Assembly (NCBI RefSeq): GCF_029625215.1
Contig: NZ_CP121197.1
Location: 3,410,001-3,474,000 of the forward strand
Direction of reading: 5' to 3'
DNA: 64,000 nt
Source of the DNA: Aurantibacillus circumpalustris
GTDB taxonomy: Bacteria > Bacteroidota > Bacteroidia > B-17B0 > Aurantibacillaceae
Positions 16,897 to 27,348 of this stretch are shown here, in pieces. The position numbers and the translations under genes are program-made. The first letter of the stretch is position 1, and each line of letters begins with the position of its first letter. The notes below the pieces were generated by a model. The model had not been told where the DNA came from and did not search any database. It worked only from the letters and a program-made list of their open reading frames with translations.

Positions 16897-17787
16897 TTAA
16901 GGAGTGATGTCATTCTTTTTTAAATTAATTAATTGTATTTGATACACTAAAGGGGTGTATGGTGGAACAGTTCCATCACTGCTTCCATTTTCTCCAAAAG
17001 CGAGCCGTGAAGGTAATACTATTTTTGCATTCTCACCCAATTTTAAGCGGCCAATAACATAATTTAATCCTTTTAATAATTGATCTGGAGTGCCATATAT
17101 GAATTCGAAATTACTACTTGATTTTTCTAAAAACCGGCCGTTTAAATATTCTCCTTTGTATGCTATTGTGACAATGTCTCCTAATTGGGTTGTTCTCTCA
17201 CCTGATCCGCCTGAACGGTCAACCCAGTAAAATCCAAGAGGATCTTGAGCTGCTTCCATTTCTATTTTCGTTCCGTAAAACTTTTTAATCTGTGCGTTTT
17301 CCCTTTCTAAAAGATCGTGTTGAATTTTAACAAAATCCTTTTTTTCTAGAACTTTTTTAATCTTGAAATTGATCCTTACAACTGTGTCATTCTTGCTAAA
17401 AAAAGGTACTGAGGTAATTTTATATTGTTGTCTGAAAAAATCTTTCGGGTTTATTAAAATGCAAGCGCTGTCTAAGGCCGAACATTTTGAAATGTAACTT
17501 TTAAGGAAGTTGTCTTTTTCAGAAGAATCATTTTGGATATAGAATTTATCATTCAGATTATTAAAACTATCCCAAAAAACTGAATCTGATTGGTTTTTAA
17601 AAGTTGCCGTTACCCAAGCAATTCTTCCTGGTTGGTAGACAGAGCTATCCAAATCAAAAGAGATTAATTTATAATAGTATCCTGAAGGTTCAAACGAATA
17701 GTCAACATAAGTTGTTTTTTTCGGATGGCATTCGCTCATACCAATGAGCAATAGAAAAAGGTAAGGGAGAAGAAAATATTTTTTCAC
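16897..17787 (-). CDS. FKBP-type peptidyl-prolyl isomerase lipoprotein (GldI-like architecture)
   Basis: About 296 residues: a hydrophobic signal with Cys near residue 21 (GMSEC), a degenerate N-terminal FKBP-like half, and a C-terminal FKBP domain (about 195-290: VTIAYKGEYLNGRFLE, LLKGLNYVIGRLKLGENAKI). The usual Asp and Trp of the FKBP pocket are replaced, so catalytic activity is doubtful. The start is uncertain: TTG at 17796 or GTG at 17787; I prefer GTG because a TATATTTA box ends 5 bases before the TTG. GldI, required for Flavobacterium gliding, is a lipoprotein of this class, but equivalence is not shown. Confidence 0.85.
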   Translation of the reverse strand: MKKYFLLPYLFLLLIGMSECHPKKTTYVDYSFEPSGYYYKLISFDLDSSVYQPGRIAWVTATFKNQSDSVFWDSFNNLNDKFYIQNDSSEKDNFLKSYISKCSALDSACILINPKDFFRQQYKITSVPFFSKNDTVVRINFKIKKVLEKKDFVKIQHDLLERENAQIKKFYGTKIEMEAAQDPLGFYWVDRSGGSGERTTQLGDIVTIAYKGEYLNGRFLEKSSSNFEFIYGTPDQLLKGLNYVIGRLKLGENAKIVLPSRLAFGENGSSDGTVPPYTPLVYQIQLINLKKNDITP

Positions 17788-17800
17788 TGTATTCAAAATG

Positions 17801-17808
17801 TAAATATA
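17801..17808 (-). promoter_or_regulatory. Putative -7 box TATATTTA for the PPIase run
   Basis: On the minus strand TATATTTA (one mismatch to TAnnTTTG) lies between the groEL terminator and the first PPIase gene. This suggests the PPIases have their own promoter rather than read-through from groESL. Confidence 0.4.
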
Positions 17809-17819
17809 CAGATCACAAA

Positions 17820-17849
17820 AAAAGCTTCCCTGTTAAATGGGAAGCTTTT
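17820..17849 (-). terminator. Terminator after groEL
   Basis: A perfect 11-bp stem AAAAGCTTCCC / GGGAAGCTTTT with an 8-base loop lies 34 bases downstream of the groEL stop and separates groESL from the PPIase genes. Confidence 0.85.
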
Positions 17850-17882
17850 ATAATTAATTTTCAAGAGTCTATTTATGGAATG

Positions 17883-19523
<1,641 letters not shown>

Positions 19524-19607
19524 TTATTTTAATTTAAAATTTAGTATTCAAAGTTTACTATTAAGAGACAAGGCCTTTGAATTTTACACCCTGCATCATG
19601 AATTATT

Positions 19608-19892
19608 TTAGATAATTCCCCAAATATCACTTTGTTTCATAATCAGATATTCTTTCCCATCGATTGGCAGCTCCGTACCAGCGTATTTTCCATAAAGCAC
19701 GGTATCGCCTACTTTCACCACCATAGGTTCTTCGTGTTTCCCAGTTCCAGCTGCAATTACTTTACCTTTCATAGGTTTCTCTTTTGCCGTGTCGGGAATA
19801 ATAATTCCCCCTGCTGTTTTTGTCTCAGCTGGCGCTGGCTCTACTAGCACTCTGTCAGCCAGTGGTTTAAAATTAACATTCGATTTTGCCAT
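19608..19892 (-). CDS. groS: Co-chaperonin GroES
   Basis: The 94-residue protein has the GroES pattern [20 protein letters not shown], the mobile-loop [13 protein letters not shown] and the C-terminal [13 protein letters not shown]. It caps the GroEL ring as a heptamer. It is the first gene of the operon; the 160 bases upstream hold repeated TGTCA motifs and an inverted repeat that may control it. Confidence 0.98.
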   Translation of the reverse strand: MAKSNVNFKPLADRVLVEPAPAETKTAGGIIIPDTAKEKPMKGKVIAAGTGKHEEPMVVKVGDTVLYGKYAGTELPIDGKEYLIMKQSDIWGII

Positions 19893-19926
19893 ATTTTTTA
19901 AAATTATTTGTTTTAGAATTTTTATT

Positions 19927-20037
19927 TGGCATTTGCATAAATTATGCCAGCGCGAATATAGCGTGATATTTGGTCAGATTTTCACCAAAAATTGTAAAAT
20001 TGGAATAAAATGACAGGAGGATAGTGACAGCCTGACA
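19927..20037 (-). promoter_or_regulatory. groESL upstream control region
   Basis: Read on the minus strand, three direct TGTCA motifs occur (20037-20033, 20029-20025, 20015-20011), then a TATATTCG box (19960-19953, fits TAnnTTCG), then an inverted repeat TGGCAT-N11-ATGCCA (19949-19927), 35 bases before the groES ATG. No CIRCE (TTAGCACTC-N9) element is seen. The role as heat-shock control is inferred from position only. Confidence 0.4.
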
Positions 20038-20051
20038 CAAAAGAGATTTTG

Positions 20052-21272
20052 TTATTTAACCCTTACACCATCTTGGTAAGAGACAACAAAACCGTCAAAT
20101 CCTTTAGAAAGGATTTGTTCACGTTGTTTAAACGCTTCTTCCTTAGAAGCAAAACTGCCGTATAAAACCTTATACATGCCGTTTTCCTCACTTACTTTAA
20201 TTTTCCCTATAGATTTAAAGTCTTTTGGAGAAGGCTCTTTGGAGAAGGCTCCCAATTGTATTTTGTATACCAGTCCTACTTCCAGATTATTATTTTTATT
20301 AGATCCTTCGCTGGTTTTCTCTGAAAGTGAGATTTTCTCAGATTCGTTGGTATTAATTCTCTTACCTGTTTCGTTATTATTTGAAGATGAAGAAGGTTTA
20401 TTCGCTGCAGCAATAATTGTAGTATTTCTTGTTGGTTGACCTGTATAACTGCCTGGATTCACAGACCTATTTATGGCGTCAATTTCATTTGCATTATCTT
20501 CTAAAGATTTAGCAAGTGTTAACACTCGTGCAGCCACTTCAATATCATTCTCTGCTTTTTCCTTATCAAGCATAGCTTTATCCATCGCTTGTTTTTTCAA
20601 GGTTTCGTCGGAAATTAATTCTGCTTTAGAAATTTCAGCGTTGGCTTTTACGCGGTTATCTTCTGCCTTTCTTTTTTCTTTTTCCCCAATAACAAAAGCG
20701 TCTTTAGAATCCTTTTTCAATTGCAATACTTGTTGCTTCAGTAGTTCCGGGTTTTTAGTACTAATTTCTGCTGCATTGATGGTTGTTGTAAGAAGTGACG
20801 GCATTTCCTTTGGCATAATGCTAACAAAATCGTTTGATGAAACAGAAATAGAAGCAACAGAGTCTTTAAATATTACAGTGAGAGGTTCCATTTCAACCTC
20901 TCTTTTATCTTCATTTTCTACGTAAAAATATTTTTGCTTAAATGTCTTTTTTCCAGCAACAACTCCTGTAGTTAATTTTAAACTGATAGAAAACTCTGGA
21001 TCTATGGGTGCCATTACCCAAATTATTTTGATCAGATTTTCATCAGAGGCAAAAGAACCCGATTTAACGTCTACCTCTTTAACGGTGGTTCCTCTTGGAA
21101 TTTCCATTTGATATTTTGCGAAATTTGTTGAGTTACCTTTATTAATTTTTACCTCAAAAGTTATCTCTGAGTTAAGCGGAAGAGCTTTTGGCAAGTTGGT
21201 TTGCATAGTTATTTGCCCCCTAATAAATGAGTGAGTGATCAACAAACAAACAATTCCCGTAATACGCTTCAT
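20052..21272 (-). CDS. SPOR-domain exported protein
   Basis: About 406 residues. The start at MKRITGIVCLLITHSFIRG gives a clean signal peptide; a TTG six codons upstream is rejected. Residues of about 20-140 look like an Ig/beta-sandwich domain (ITFEVKINKGNSTNFAKYQM). A long Lys/Glu/Ala coiled-coil follows (about 185-260), then a Ser/Asn-rich linker, and a C-terminal SPOR domain (YKIQLGAFSKEP ... YKVLYGSFASKEEA) that binds denuded peptidoglycan glycans. It probably acts in the periplasm or at the septum. It is a monocistronic gene ending 160 bases before groES. Confidence 0.82.
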   Translation of the reverse strand: MKRITGIVCLLITHSFIRGQITMQTNLPKALPLNSEITFEVKINKGNSTNFAKYQMEIPRGTTVKEVDVKSGSFASDENLIKIIWVMAPIDPEFSISLKLTTGVVAGKKTFKQKYFYVENEDKREVEMEPLTVIFKDSVASISVSSNDFVSIMPKEMPSLLTTTINAAEISTKNPELLKQQVLQLKKDSKDAFVIGEKEKRKAEDNRVKANAEISKAELISDETLKKQAMDKAMLDKEKAENDIEVAARVLTLAKSLEDNANEIDAINRSVNPGSYTGQPTRNTTIIAAANKPSSSSNNNETGKRINTNESEKISLSEKTSEGSNKNNNLEVGLVYKIQLGAFSKEPSPKDFKSIGKIKVSEENGMYKVLYGSFASKEEAFKQREQILSKGFDGFVVSYQDGVRVK

Positions 21273-21373
21273 AAGACTTATTTTATACAAATATATTTTA
21301 ATTTAATTCGGTTAAACTGCCTACAACGGCAATATTACTAACCGTCAATTCTTAACAACATGACATAAAACAA

Positions 21374-21403
21374 AAAAGGTCATTCTATTTAGAATGACCT
21401 TTT
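21374..21403 (-). terminator. Terminator after lipoprotein gene 21424-22494
   Basis: A perfect 13-bp stem AAAAGGTCATTCT / AGAATGACCTTTT with a 4-base loop lies 20 bases downstream of the minus-strand stop. Confidence 0.85.
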
Positions 21404-21423
21404 AAGAATATTATACCCAAAAT

Positions 21424-22494
21424 TTATTTAAAGAAAGTAACTTTGTAAGAATTTCCTTTTATAAGAACTTCTCCTGTATTATCACATTGTAAATCTAATT
21501 TCGGATCACCCTCGTTACCATAATAGATTTGGCGAGGATAGTTGTTACCAACAGTAAAAGAAGCTACACCCGTTTTAAAGGGATGATGTTCATCACCAAT
21601 AGGAGTAACACTTCCAGTAGGAGAAACAGTAACACCAGTAACCTTATCAGGAGAGCAAAGAAAATCTCGCACCAGTTTAGCTCCGTCCTTTATCTCCATC
21701 TTGTAATCTACATTTGGAGTAATATTTCCATCAGCATCAATTTGAGGCACTTTACCACTCACATTCCCATAATAACTTACCACACCTAAAGACCAAGTAA
21801 TTGCTGTTTGCTTTTTTGGTTCAAATACTTTAGGATCACTTGTATTCTCTAATGTTTTAAATAACTCTCCTTCCCACACCATGTTTAGGTTGGCATTTGT
21901 TGGGTGCGTAAATTTGAGCTTACCAGCAAATCTCCAAGTTAATTTTGTTTTGGTTGGATCGTAATCATTTGATGCTAGTGTATTATAAAGATAAGCTGGA
22001 GCAAGAGAGTCAAATAAAGTCACTCTCCATCCATCTACTTTAAAATCATCAAAAGAAATTCTTCCTTGAAATAAGCGTTGACGGCAATATCTTTGATTTG
22101 GCACGATAGGCACGTACATGAAAATCGTTCCTTTTCTAATTCTTCCGTCTTTACATCTTGTTTCATTCCAAGTATATGTTAACTGATCATGTTTCACAGG
22201 AACAGAAGAAGTGCCTACTGTTAAATTAATTCCGTTTGTATCTCTAACAATACCTACGGTACCTGAACTTGCAGAATAGGCGGAGTAAAAAGTTGTGTTA
22301 TAAGCGTTTTCTCCCATAAAACTACAAGCCATTTCAATATCGCTGGCAACATAATTAGCAAAAGACGCGTAGATAGAACTTTCTACTTCAGTATCTGGGA
22401 CAGGCGCAACATCTACTTCTTTTTTACAACTTAAAAGAAATACTGCAGATAAAGCCACAATTGAAAAACCAAGGGAAACTTTTTTCATTTTCAT
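21424..22494 (-). CDS. Lipoprotein of unknown function, paralogue 1
   Basis: The 356-residue protein has a lipoprotein signal (MKMKKVSLGFSIVALSAVF, lipobox LLSC) and no domain I recognise. It shares with the upstream neighbour a motif run: RCKDGRIRKGT, DDFKVDGWRV, FTHPTNANLNMVWEGEL, a PF(K) turn, and the C-terminal YYGNEGDPKLDLQCDNTGEV and IKGNSYKV. These suggest a beta-rich extracytoplasmic domain with a conserved Cys near the end. It is probably the second of two independently transcribed copies, since the gap between them is 234 bases. Confidence 0.7.
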   Translation of the reverse strand: MKMKKVSLGFSIVALSAVFLLSCKKEVDVAPVPDTEVESSIYASFANYVASDIEMACSFMGENAYNTTFYSAYSASSGTVGIVRDTNGINLTVGTSSVPVKHDQLTYTWNETRCKDGRIRKGTIFMYVPIVPNQRYCRQRLFQGRISFDDFKVDGWRVTLFDSLAPAYLYNTLASNDYDPTKTKLTWRFAGKLKFTHPTNANLNMVWEGELFKTLENTSDPKVFEPKKQTAITWSLGVVSYYGNVSGKVPQIDADGNITPNVDYKMEIKDGAKLVRDFLCSPDKVTGVTVSPTGSVTPIGDEHHPFKTGVASFTVGNNYPRQIYYGNEGDPKLDLQCDNTGEVLIKGNSYKVTFFK

Positions 22495-22728
22495 AGGTAG
22501 GTATTTTATTATTTTTTTATAGTTAACGAATGTACAAAAAATAAATAGCTCTTAATTTAATTACCGTAATATGTTTTTCAAAGCACATTATTCAATTAAA
22601 TAAGAAATATTCGCTGCAATTTAGTATAATTATTTTAAACCAACAAAAAATGTTAAAGAAATTACGAACGTTTTTAACTTTAAAATAGGCTCTGTGTCTG
22701 CTCAAAACTAATTTATCTGTAATTCTAT

Positions 22729-23733
22729 TTATTTCTTAAAATCTACTGGATATGAATTGCCTTTAATCAAAACCACTCCTGAATTATCACATTGGGAAGT
22801 TAAATCTGTATTTCCTTCATTTCCGAAGTAAATCTGACGCGGATACCTATCGCTTGTAGTTAAAGTTGCTATTCCTGCTTTAAAAGGGTGAAATTCTTCT
22901 TTCCATATTTTTAATGGACTAACATTTTCAATCCCACCTACAGCATCTGGATAGCAGCTAAAGTCTCTTAGAATTGGGTTAATTGCATTAATCTCCATTT
23001 TGAAGGGCACATTAGAAGAAGTGTAGCCCGTAGCTTCACCAGCGTAACTAACAACTGCCTTCGACCAATTGATTGCATTTTGTTTAGAAGGGTTAAATAC
23101 CGTTGGATCATTAGTATTCGTGAGGGTTTTAGTGAGTTTACCCTTCCATACCATGTTTTTTGAAGGATCGGTAGTATGTGTGAATTTAAATGCGCCATCT
23201 ATTAACCAGCTAATATTTGTTTTAGACGGATCATAAGATGGTGAACTTAAGCGATTATAAACATGACAATCGTTTCCATCTAGGTTTTCTATCAACCAGC
23301 CGTCAACTTTAAAATCCACTAGGCGAATTCTACCTACATATTCATACGCTCTGTAATATTTTGCATTTGGATTAGTATTTGAAAAAAACAACATAACCGT
23401 CCCGTTCCTTACCCTACCGTCTATACAGCGTGCATCGTTGTAATATGTAGTTGAAATTTGGTCATTAGTGACGTCAAAAACAGGTTCCTCCATTTTACCT
23501 GGGTCTTCACTTGATTGCAATAAATAAAAATCTGGAGATGTATCCCCTTCGCCACTAAAACTGCAAATCATGTCAATATCTGTCACTACAAAAGTAGCAA
23601 ATGCAGCATCAATAGAGCTCTGAAGTTCTGTATCTGCAGGCGGTGCCATATTTTCTCTTGGTTTTGGGCAAGCCGTTAAAAATGGCAGTATAACGATTGC
23701 TAGCAATCCAATTTTAATTTTCGATGGTTTCAT
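22729..23733 (-). CDS. Lipoprotein of unknown function, paralogue 2
   Basis: The 334-residue protein has a lipoprotein signal ending LTAC (MKPSKIKIGLLAIVILPFL) and the same conserved elements as its neighbour (RCIDGRVRNGT, LVDFKVDGWLI, FTHTTDPSKNMVWKGKL, YFGNEGNTDLTSQCDNSG, IKGNSYPV). The C-terminal half is best conserved and the N-terminal third differs most. No known family is recognised. Surface or periplasmic location is inferred from the lipobox. Confidence 0.7.
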   Translation of the reverse strand: MKPSKIKIGLLAIVILPFLTACPKPRENMAPPADTELQSSIDAAFATFVVTDIDMICSFSGEGDTSPDFYLLQSSEDPGKMEEPVFDVTNDQISTTYYNDARCIDGRVRNGTVMLFFSNTNPNAKYYRAYEYVGRIRLVDFKVDGWLIENLDGNDCHVYNRLSSPSYDPSKTNISWLIDGAFKFTHTTDPSKNMVWKGKLTKTLTNTNDPTVFNPSKQNAINWSKAVVSYAGEATGYTSSNVPFKMEINAINPILRDFSCYPDAVGGIENVSPLKIWKEEFHPFKAGIATLTTSDRYPRQIYFGNEGNTDLTSQCDNSGVVLIKGNSYPVDFKK

Positions 23734-23864
23734 AATTCAAATGGGTTTAAGGTATTTGAAGTTGTTTCATCAAGTATTGTACCAAAAGTTGTTAAAAAGA
23801 ATTTAAAAGGCATAGAAGGCTTTTCTATTAACTTCGTAAGCTTTAAAATTATCAAAGTAAATTC

Positions 23865-24698
23865 ATGATTGTTTTTCCAAATTGCAAAATCAACCTTGGT
23901 TTGCACATCATATCAAAACGTGAAGACGGGTTTCACAATATTGAGACTGTTTTTTATCCTATAAATTGGTGTGACAGCCTTGAAGTTTTAGAAAATCACG
24001 GGTCTAATGCGCCATTTGTTTATAGTCAAAGCGGATTGGCTATTACAGGTACCATAGAGCAAAATCTCATTTACAAGGCTTGGGAAATAATCTCAAAAGA
24101 AAAAAAACTTCCAACTATTAAAGTTCATCTTCATAAAAACATACCGATGGGCGCCGGTCTTGGAGGAGGAAGTTCGGACGCTGCCAGTTTTATAAACCTT
24201 TTAAATACAAAATTTAAACTCGGGTATAGCGAAATGGGAAAAATGAAAATTGCTTCTCTACTTGGAAGTGATTGTGCGTTCTTTATCAATAATAGTCCAG
24301 TTTATGCACAGGGCAAGGGGAATGAGTTTTCGGATATCAATGTAAGTCTCGACCAGTATTACGTTCTGGTTGTACATCCAAACATTCACAGTAACACCAA
24401 AGAGGCTTATGAAGGACTTATTCCACAAAAACCAAAACATAATTTAACCGATGTTGTTGTTTCTAGACCAATTATGGAGTGGAAAGATTTTTTAGTAAAT
24501 GATTTTGAAAGTACAATTTTAAAAAAACATCCACCTATTAAAATGTTGAAAGAAAATTTATACAAAACAGGCGCCATTTATGCAAGCTTGAGTGGCAGTG
24601 GTAGCGCTGTATTTGGAGTTTTTGAGAAAGAACCAGAGACAAATTTTCCATTTGAATATACTTTTTATTTACAGAAACCTTCGCCTAAAATTTTGTAA
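23865..24698 (+). CDS. ispE: 4-diphosphocytidyl-2-C-methyl-D-erythritol kinase
   Basis: The 277-residue GHMP kinase starts PNCKINLGLHIISKREDGFH, with the substrate-binding N-terminus of IspE, and has the ATP-binding motif IPMGAGLGGGSSDAASF (about residues 90-106) and the C-terminal SLSGSGSAVFGVF. IspE phosphorylates CDP-ME in the MEP isoprenoid pathway. Length is normal. No other MEP gene is nearby. A weak hairpin (TGCCT-CTA-AGGCA plus TTTT) at 24769-24785 may end the transcript. Confidence 0.96.
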   Translation: MIVFPNCKINLGLHIISKREDGFHNIETVFYPINWCDSLEVLENHGSNAPFVYSQSGLAITGTIEQNLIYKAWEIISKEKKLPTIKVHLHKNIPMGAGLGGGSSDAASFINLLNTKFKLGYSEMGKMKIASLLGSDCAFFINNSPVYAQGKGNEFSDINVSLDQYYVLVVHPNIHSNTKEAYEGLIPQKPKHNLTDVVVSRPIMEWKDFLVNDFESTILKKHPPIKMLKENLYKTGAIYASLSGSGSAVFGVFEKEPETNFPFEYTFYLQKPSPKIL

Positions 24699-24768
24699 GT
24701 ACTGAAAATCTGTTTTTCTTTGTTACCGCTAAATGATTTTTTGTTTTCAAATAAAGCTTAAGTATAAG

Positions 24769-24785
24769 TGCCTCTAAGGCATTTT
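24769..24785 (+). terminator. Weak terminator candidate after ispE
   Basis: TGCCT CTA AGGCA followed by TTTT forms a 5-bp stem with a 3-base loop, 70 bases after the ispE stop. It is short, so efficiency is doubtful. Confidence 0.35.
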
Positions 24786-24860
24786 AATTCTATATTAGAG
24801 CTACGGTCTCTGAAACTCTCACAAAAAATCTTATTCAATTAAAATAAATTTAAAAAAGAT

Positions 24861-26180
24861 ATGTTTCTCGTTTTAAAATTTGGAGGTACAAGTGTAGGTT
24901 CGGCTCAGCGAATAAAAGACCTTGTGAAATTCTGTGTTACCCCTGCTCCTAAAATTGTTGTGTTAAGTGCCATGAGCGGCACTACAAACGCTCTTGTTGA
25001 AATTTGCGAAGCGTTATACGCCAAAGAAATCGAAAAAGCTACTACATTAATTTCGATTCTTAAACTAAAATACGACAAGGAAATAAAAGACTTGTACTCA
25101 AAACCTAAAAGTATTGAAAAGGCGGAGCAACTGATAACAAATCACTTTAACCATTTACTTTCATTTACGATGGATATGTTTACGGTTAATGAAGAAAAAG
25201 CCATACTTGCTCAGGGAGAGTTATTAAGTACAGCTCTGTTTCATTATTATTTAGAAGAATGCGGATTTGACTCTGCACTTTTACCGGCGCTCAATTTCAT
25301 GAAAATAGATGCAAATGACGAACCAGATATGGCATACATTGAAAAGTTCGCTTTAGAAGAATTAAAAAAACACCCAGAACAAAAATTATTTATTACGCAA
25401 GGTTATATCTGTCGGAATGTTTTTGGAGAAATAGATAATTTAAAACGTGGTGGAAGCGATTACACAGCATCTATTATTGGCGCGGCAATTAAAAGTACAG
25501 AGGTGCAAATTTGGACGGATATTGATGGCATGCACAACAATGATCCTCGAATTGTGGATAAAACACATCCAATAAAAGAACTAAGTTTTGATGAAGCAGC
25601 AGAGTTGGCCTACTTTGGTGCAAAAATTTTACACCCTACGTGTATTCTACCTGCAAAAAAACGTAACATACCAGTTCGTTTAAAAAACACCTTGCAGCCT
25701 GAAGCACTTGGAACACTGATAGCAAACATAAATACCAACGAAGGAATCAAAGCAGTGGCTGCGAAAGACGGCATTACTGCGATCAATATAAAAAGCGATC
25801 GAATGCTTTTAGCACATGGATTTTTGAGAGCTGTATTTGAAATTTTTGAGCGCTACAAAACTCCTATTGATATGATTTGTACTAGTGAAGTGGCCGTATC
25901 GTTAACGATAGATAATAATAAAAATCTTGGTGGTATTACCAAAGAATTGAAAGAAATTGCAATGGTTGAAATTGATGACAACCAAACCATTATTTGTATT
26001 GTTGGTCAATTACCAAAAGACAAATCGGGATACGCCAATAAAGTTTTAGATGCTTTAAAAGATATTCCACTGCGCATGGTATCCTATGGGGGAAGTGCTA
26101 ATAATATTTCAGTGCTTGTAAATGGCAGTTTGAAAAAAGAAGCCTTACAGGCTCTTAACAAAGGATTATTCAATTATTAA
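24861..26180 (+). CDS. lysC: Aspartate kinase (lysine-branch, monofunctional)
   Basis: The 439-residue enzyme has the amino-acid kinase start LKFGGTSVGSAQRIKDLV, the LKRGGSDYTASIIGAAI aspartate/ATP region (about residues 193-210), and TDIDGMHNNDPRIV. Two C-terminal ACT-type domains (about 295-439) probably sense lysine or threonine. It phosphorylates aspartate, the first step to lysine, threonine and methionine. No homoserine dehydrogenase is fused. lysA follows 10 bases later, so the pair serves the diaminopimelate/lysine branch. Confidence 0.94.
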   Translation: MFLVLKFGGTSVGSAQRIKDLVKFCVTPAPKIVVLSAMSGTTNALVEICEALYAKEIEKATTLISILKLKYDKEIKDLYSKPKSIEKAEQLITNHFNHLLSFTMDMFTVNEEKAILAQGELLSTALFHYYLEECGFDSALLPALNFMKIDANDEPDMAYIEKFALEELKKHPEQKLFITQGYICRNVFGEIDNLKRGGSDYTASIIGAAIKSTEVQIWTDIDGMHNNDPRIVDKTHPIKELSFDEAAELAYFGAKILHPTCILPAKKRNIPVRLKNTLQPEALGTLIANINTNEGIKAVAAKDGITAINIKSDRMLLAHGFLRAVFEIFERYKTPIDMICTSEVAVSLTIDNNKNLGGITKELKEIAMVEIDDNQTIICIVGQLPKDKSGYANKVLDALKDIPLRMVSYGGSANNISVLVNGSLKKEALQALNKGLFNY

Positions 26181-26190
26181 AACACGGTAC

Positions 26191-27348
26191 ATGTTCACTA
26201 AAAAATTAATAGAGCACTTTAACACACTTGAAACGCCTTTCTATTATTACGATACAGAATTGCTTGAAAAAACATTGACAGCAATAAAAAAATCTTCTCC
26301 AAAAGAATACCATATTCACTATGCTCTAAAAGCAAATGCTCATCCCACTTTATTAAACTACATTAAAGAAGCTGGATTTGGTGCAGATTGCGTAAGCGGC
26401 AACGAGGTTAAACGTGCCATAGAATGTGGATTCGATAACAAAAAAATTGTTTTTGCTGGAGTCGGAAAAAGCGACAAAGAAATTAATTATGCGCTCGATC
26501 ATTCTATTTTTTGTTTTAATGTAGAAAGTCTGCATGAATTACAAATTCTAAATCAGTTATCGAAAAACAAAAATGTAACAGCCAATATTGCTTTACGAAT
26601 AAATCCTAATGTTGACGCTTACACACACAAATACATTACTACGGGGTTAGAAGAAAATAAATTCGGAATAAACCCTTATGAATTTGATCAAGTTTTATTA
26701 GAATTAAAAAACTTAGAACATCTTAATCTTATAGGATTACATTTTCATATTGGTTCTCAAATACAGGATATGACTGCCTTTAAAAACTTATGTCTACGCG
26801 TTAACGAAATAAATACTTGGTTTATTCAAAAAGGAATTACCCCAGAGCATTTAAATGTTGGTGGTGGATTAGGGGTTAATTATATTGAGCCTGACAAAGA
26901 AGCTATTGTCGACTTTGAATCTTATTTTAATATTTTTAAAGAGTTTTTGGAAGTAAAACCAAAACAAGAAATTCACTTTGAACTAGGGAGATGTATTATT
27001 GCACAATGTGGCAGTTTAATAAGCAAAGTGTTGTACATTAAAAATGGTATTAATACAAACTTTGCTATTCTAGATGCAGGCATGACTGAATTAATACGTC
27101 CTGCACTTTATCAGGCTTATCACAAAATTGAAAACATAAGCGCTAAAAGTGGTAGTACTACAAACAAATACGATGTGGTTGGACCCATCTGCGAAAGCAG
27201 TGATTGCTTTGGAAAGGCTGTAGTATTGCCTGAAACGGAGCGTGGTGATTTATTTGCAATAAGAAGCGCTGGTGCATATGGTGAAGTTATGAGTAATCAC
27301 TACAATTTAAGGGATGCTGTAAAATCTATTTTTGATAAAGAGGTTTAA
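26191..27348 (+). CDS. lysA: Diaminopimelate decarboxylase
   Basis: The 385-residue fold-III PLP enzyme has HYALKANAHP, with the PLP-binding Lys (about residue 49), LHFHIGSQI, NVGGGLGVNY and the second-subunit active-site motif GPICESSDCFG. It converts meso-diaminopimelate to lysine. It sits in an operon with aspartate kinase. The stop overlaps by 4 bases the stop of the convergent potassium-channel gene. Confidence 0.95.
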   Translation: MFTKKLIEHFNTLETPFYYYDTELLEKTLTAIKKSSPKEYHIHYALKANAHPTLLNYIKEAGFGADCVSGNEVKRAIECGFDNKKIVFAGVGKSDKEINYALDHSIFCFNVESLHELQILNQLSKNKNVTANIALRINPNVDAYTHKYITTGLEENKFGINPYEFDQVLLELKNLEHLNLIGLHFHIGSQIQDMTAFKNLCLRVNEINTWFIQKGITPEHLNVGGGLGVNYIEPDKEAIVDFESYFNIFKEFLEVKPKQEIHFELGRCIIAQCGSLISKVLYIKNGINTNFAILDAGMTELIRPALYQAYHKIENISAKSGSTTNKYDVVGPICESSDCFGKAVVLPETERGDLFAIRSAGAYGEVMSNHYNLRDAVKSIFDKEV

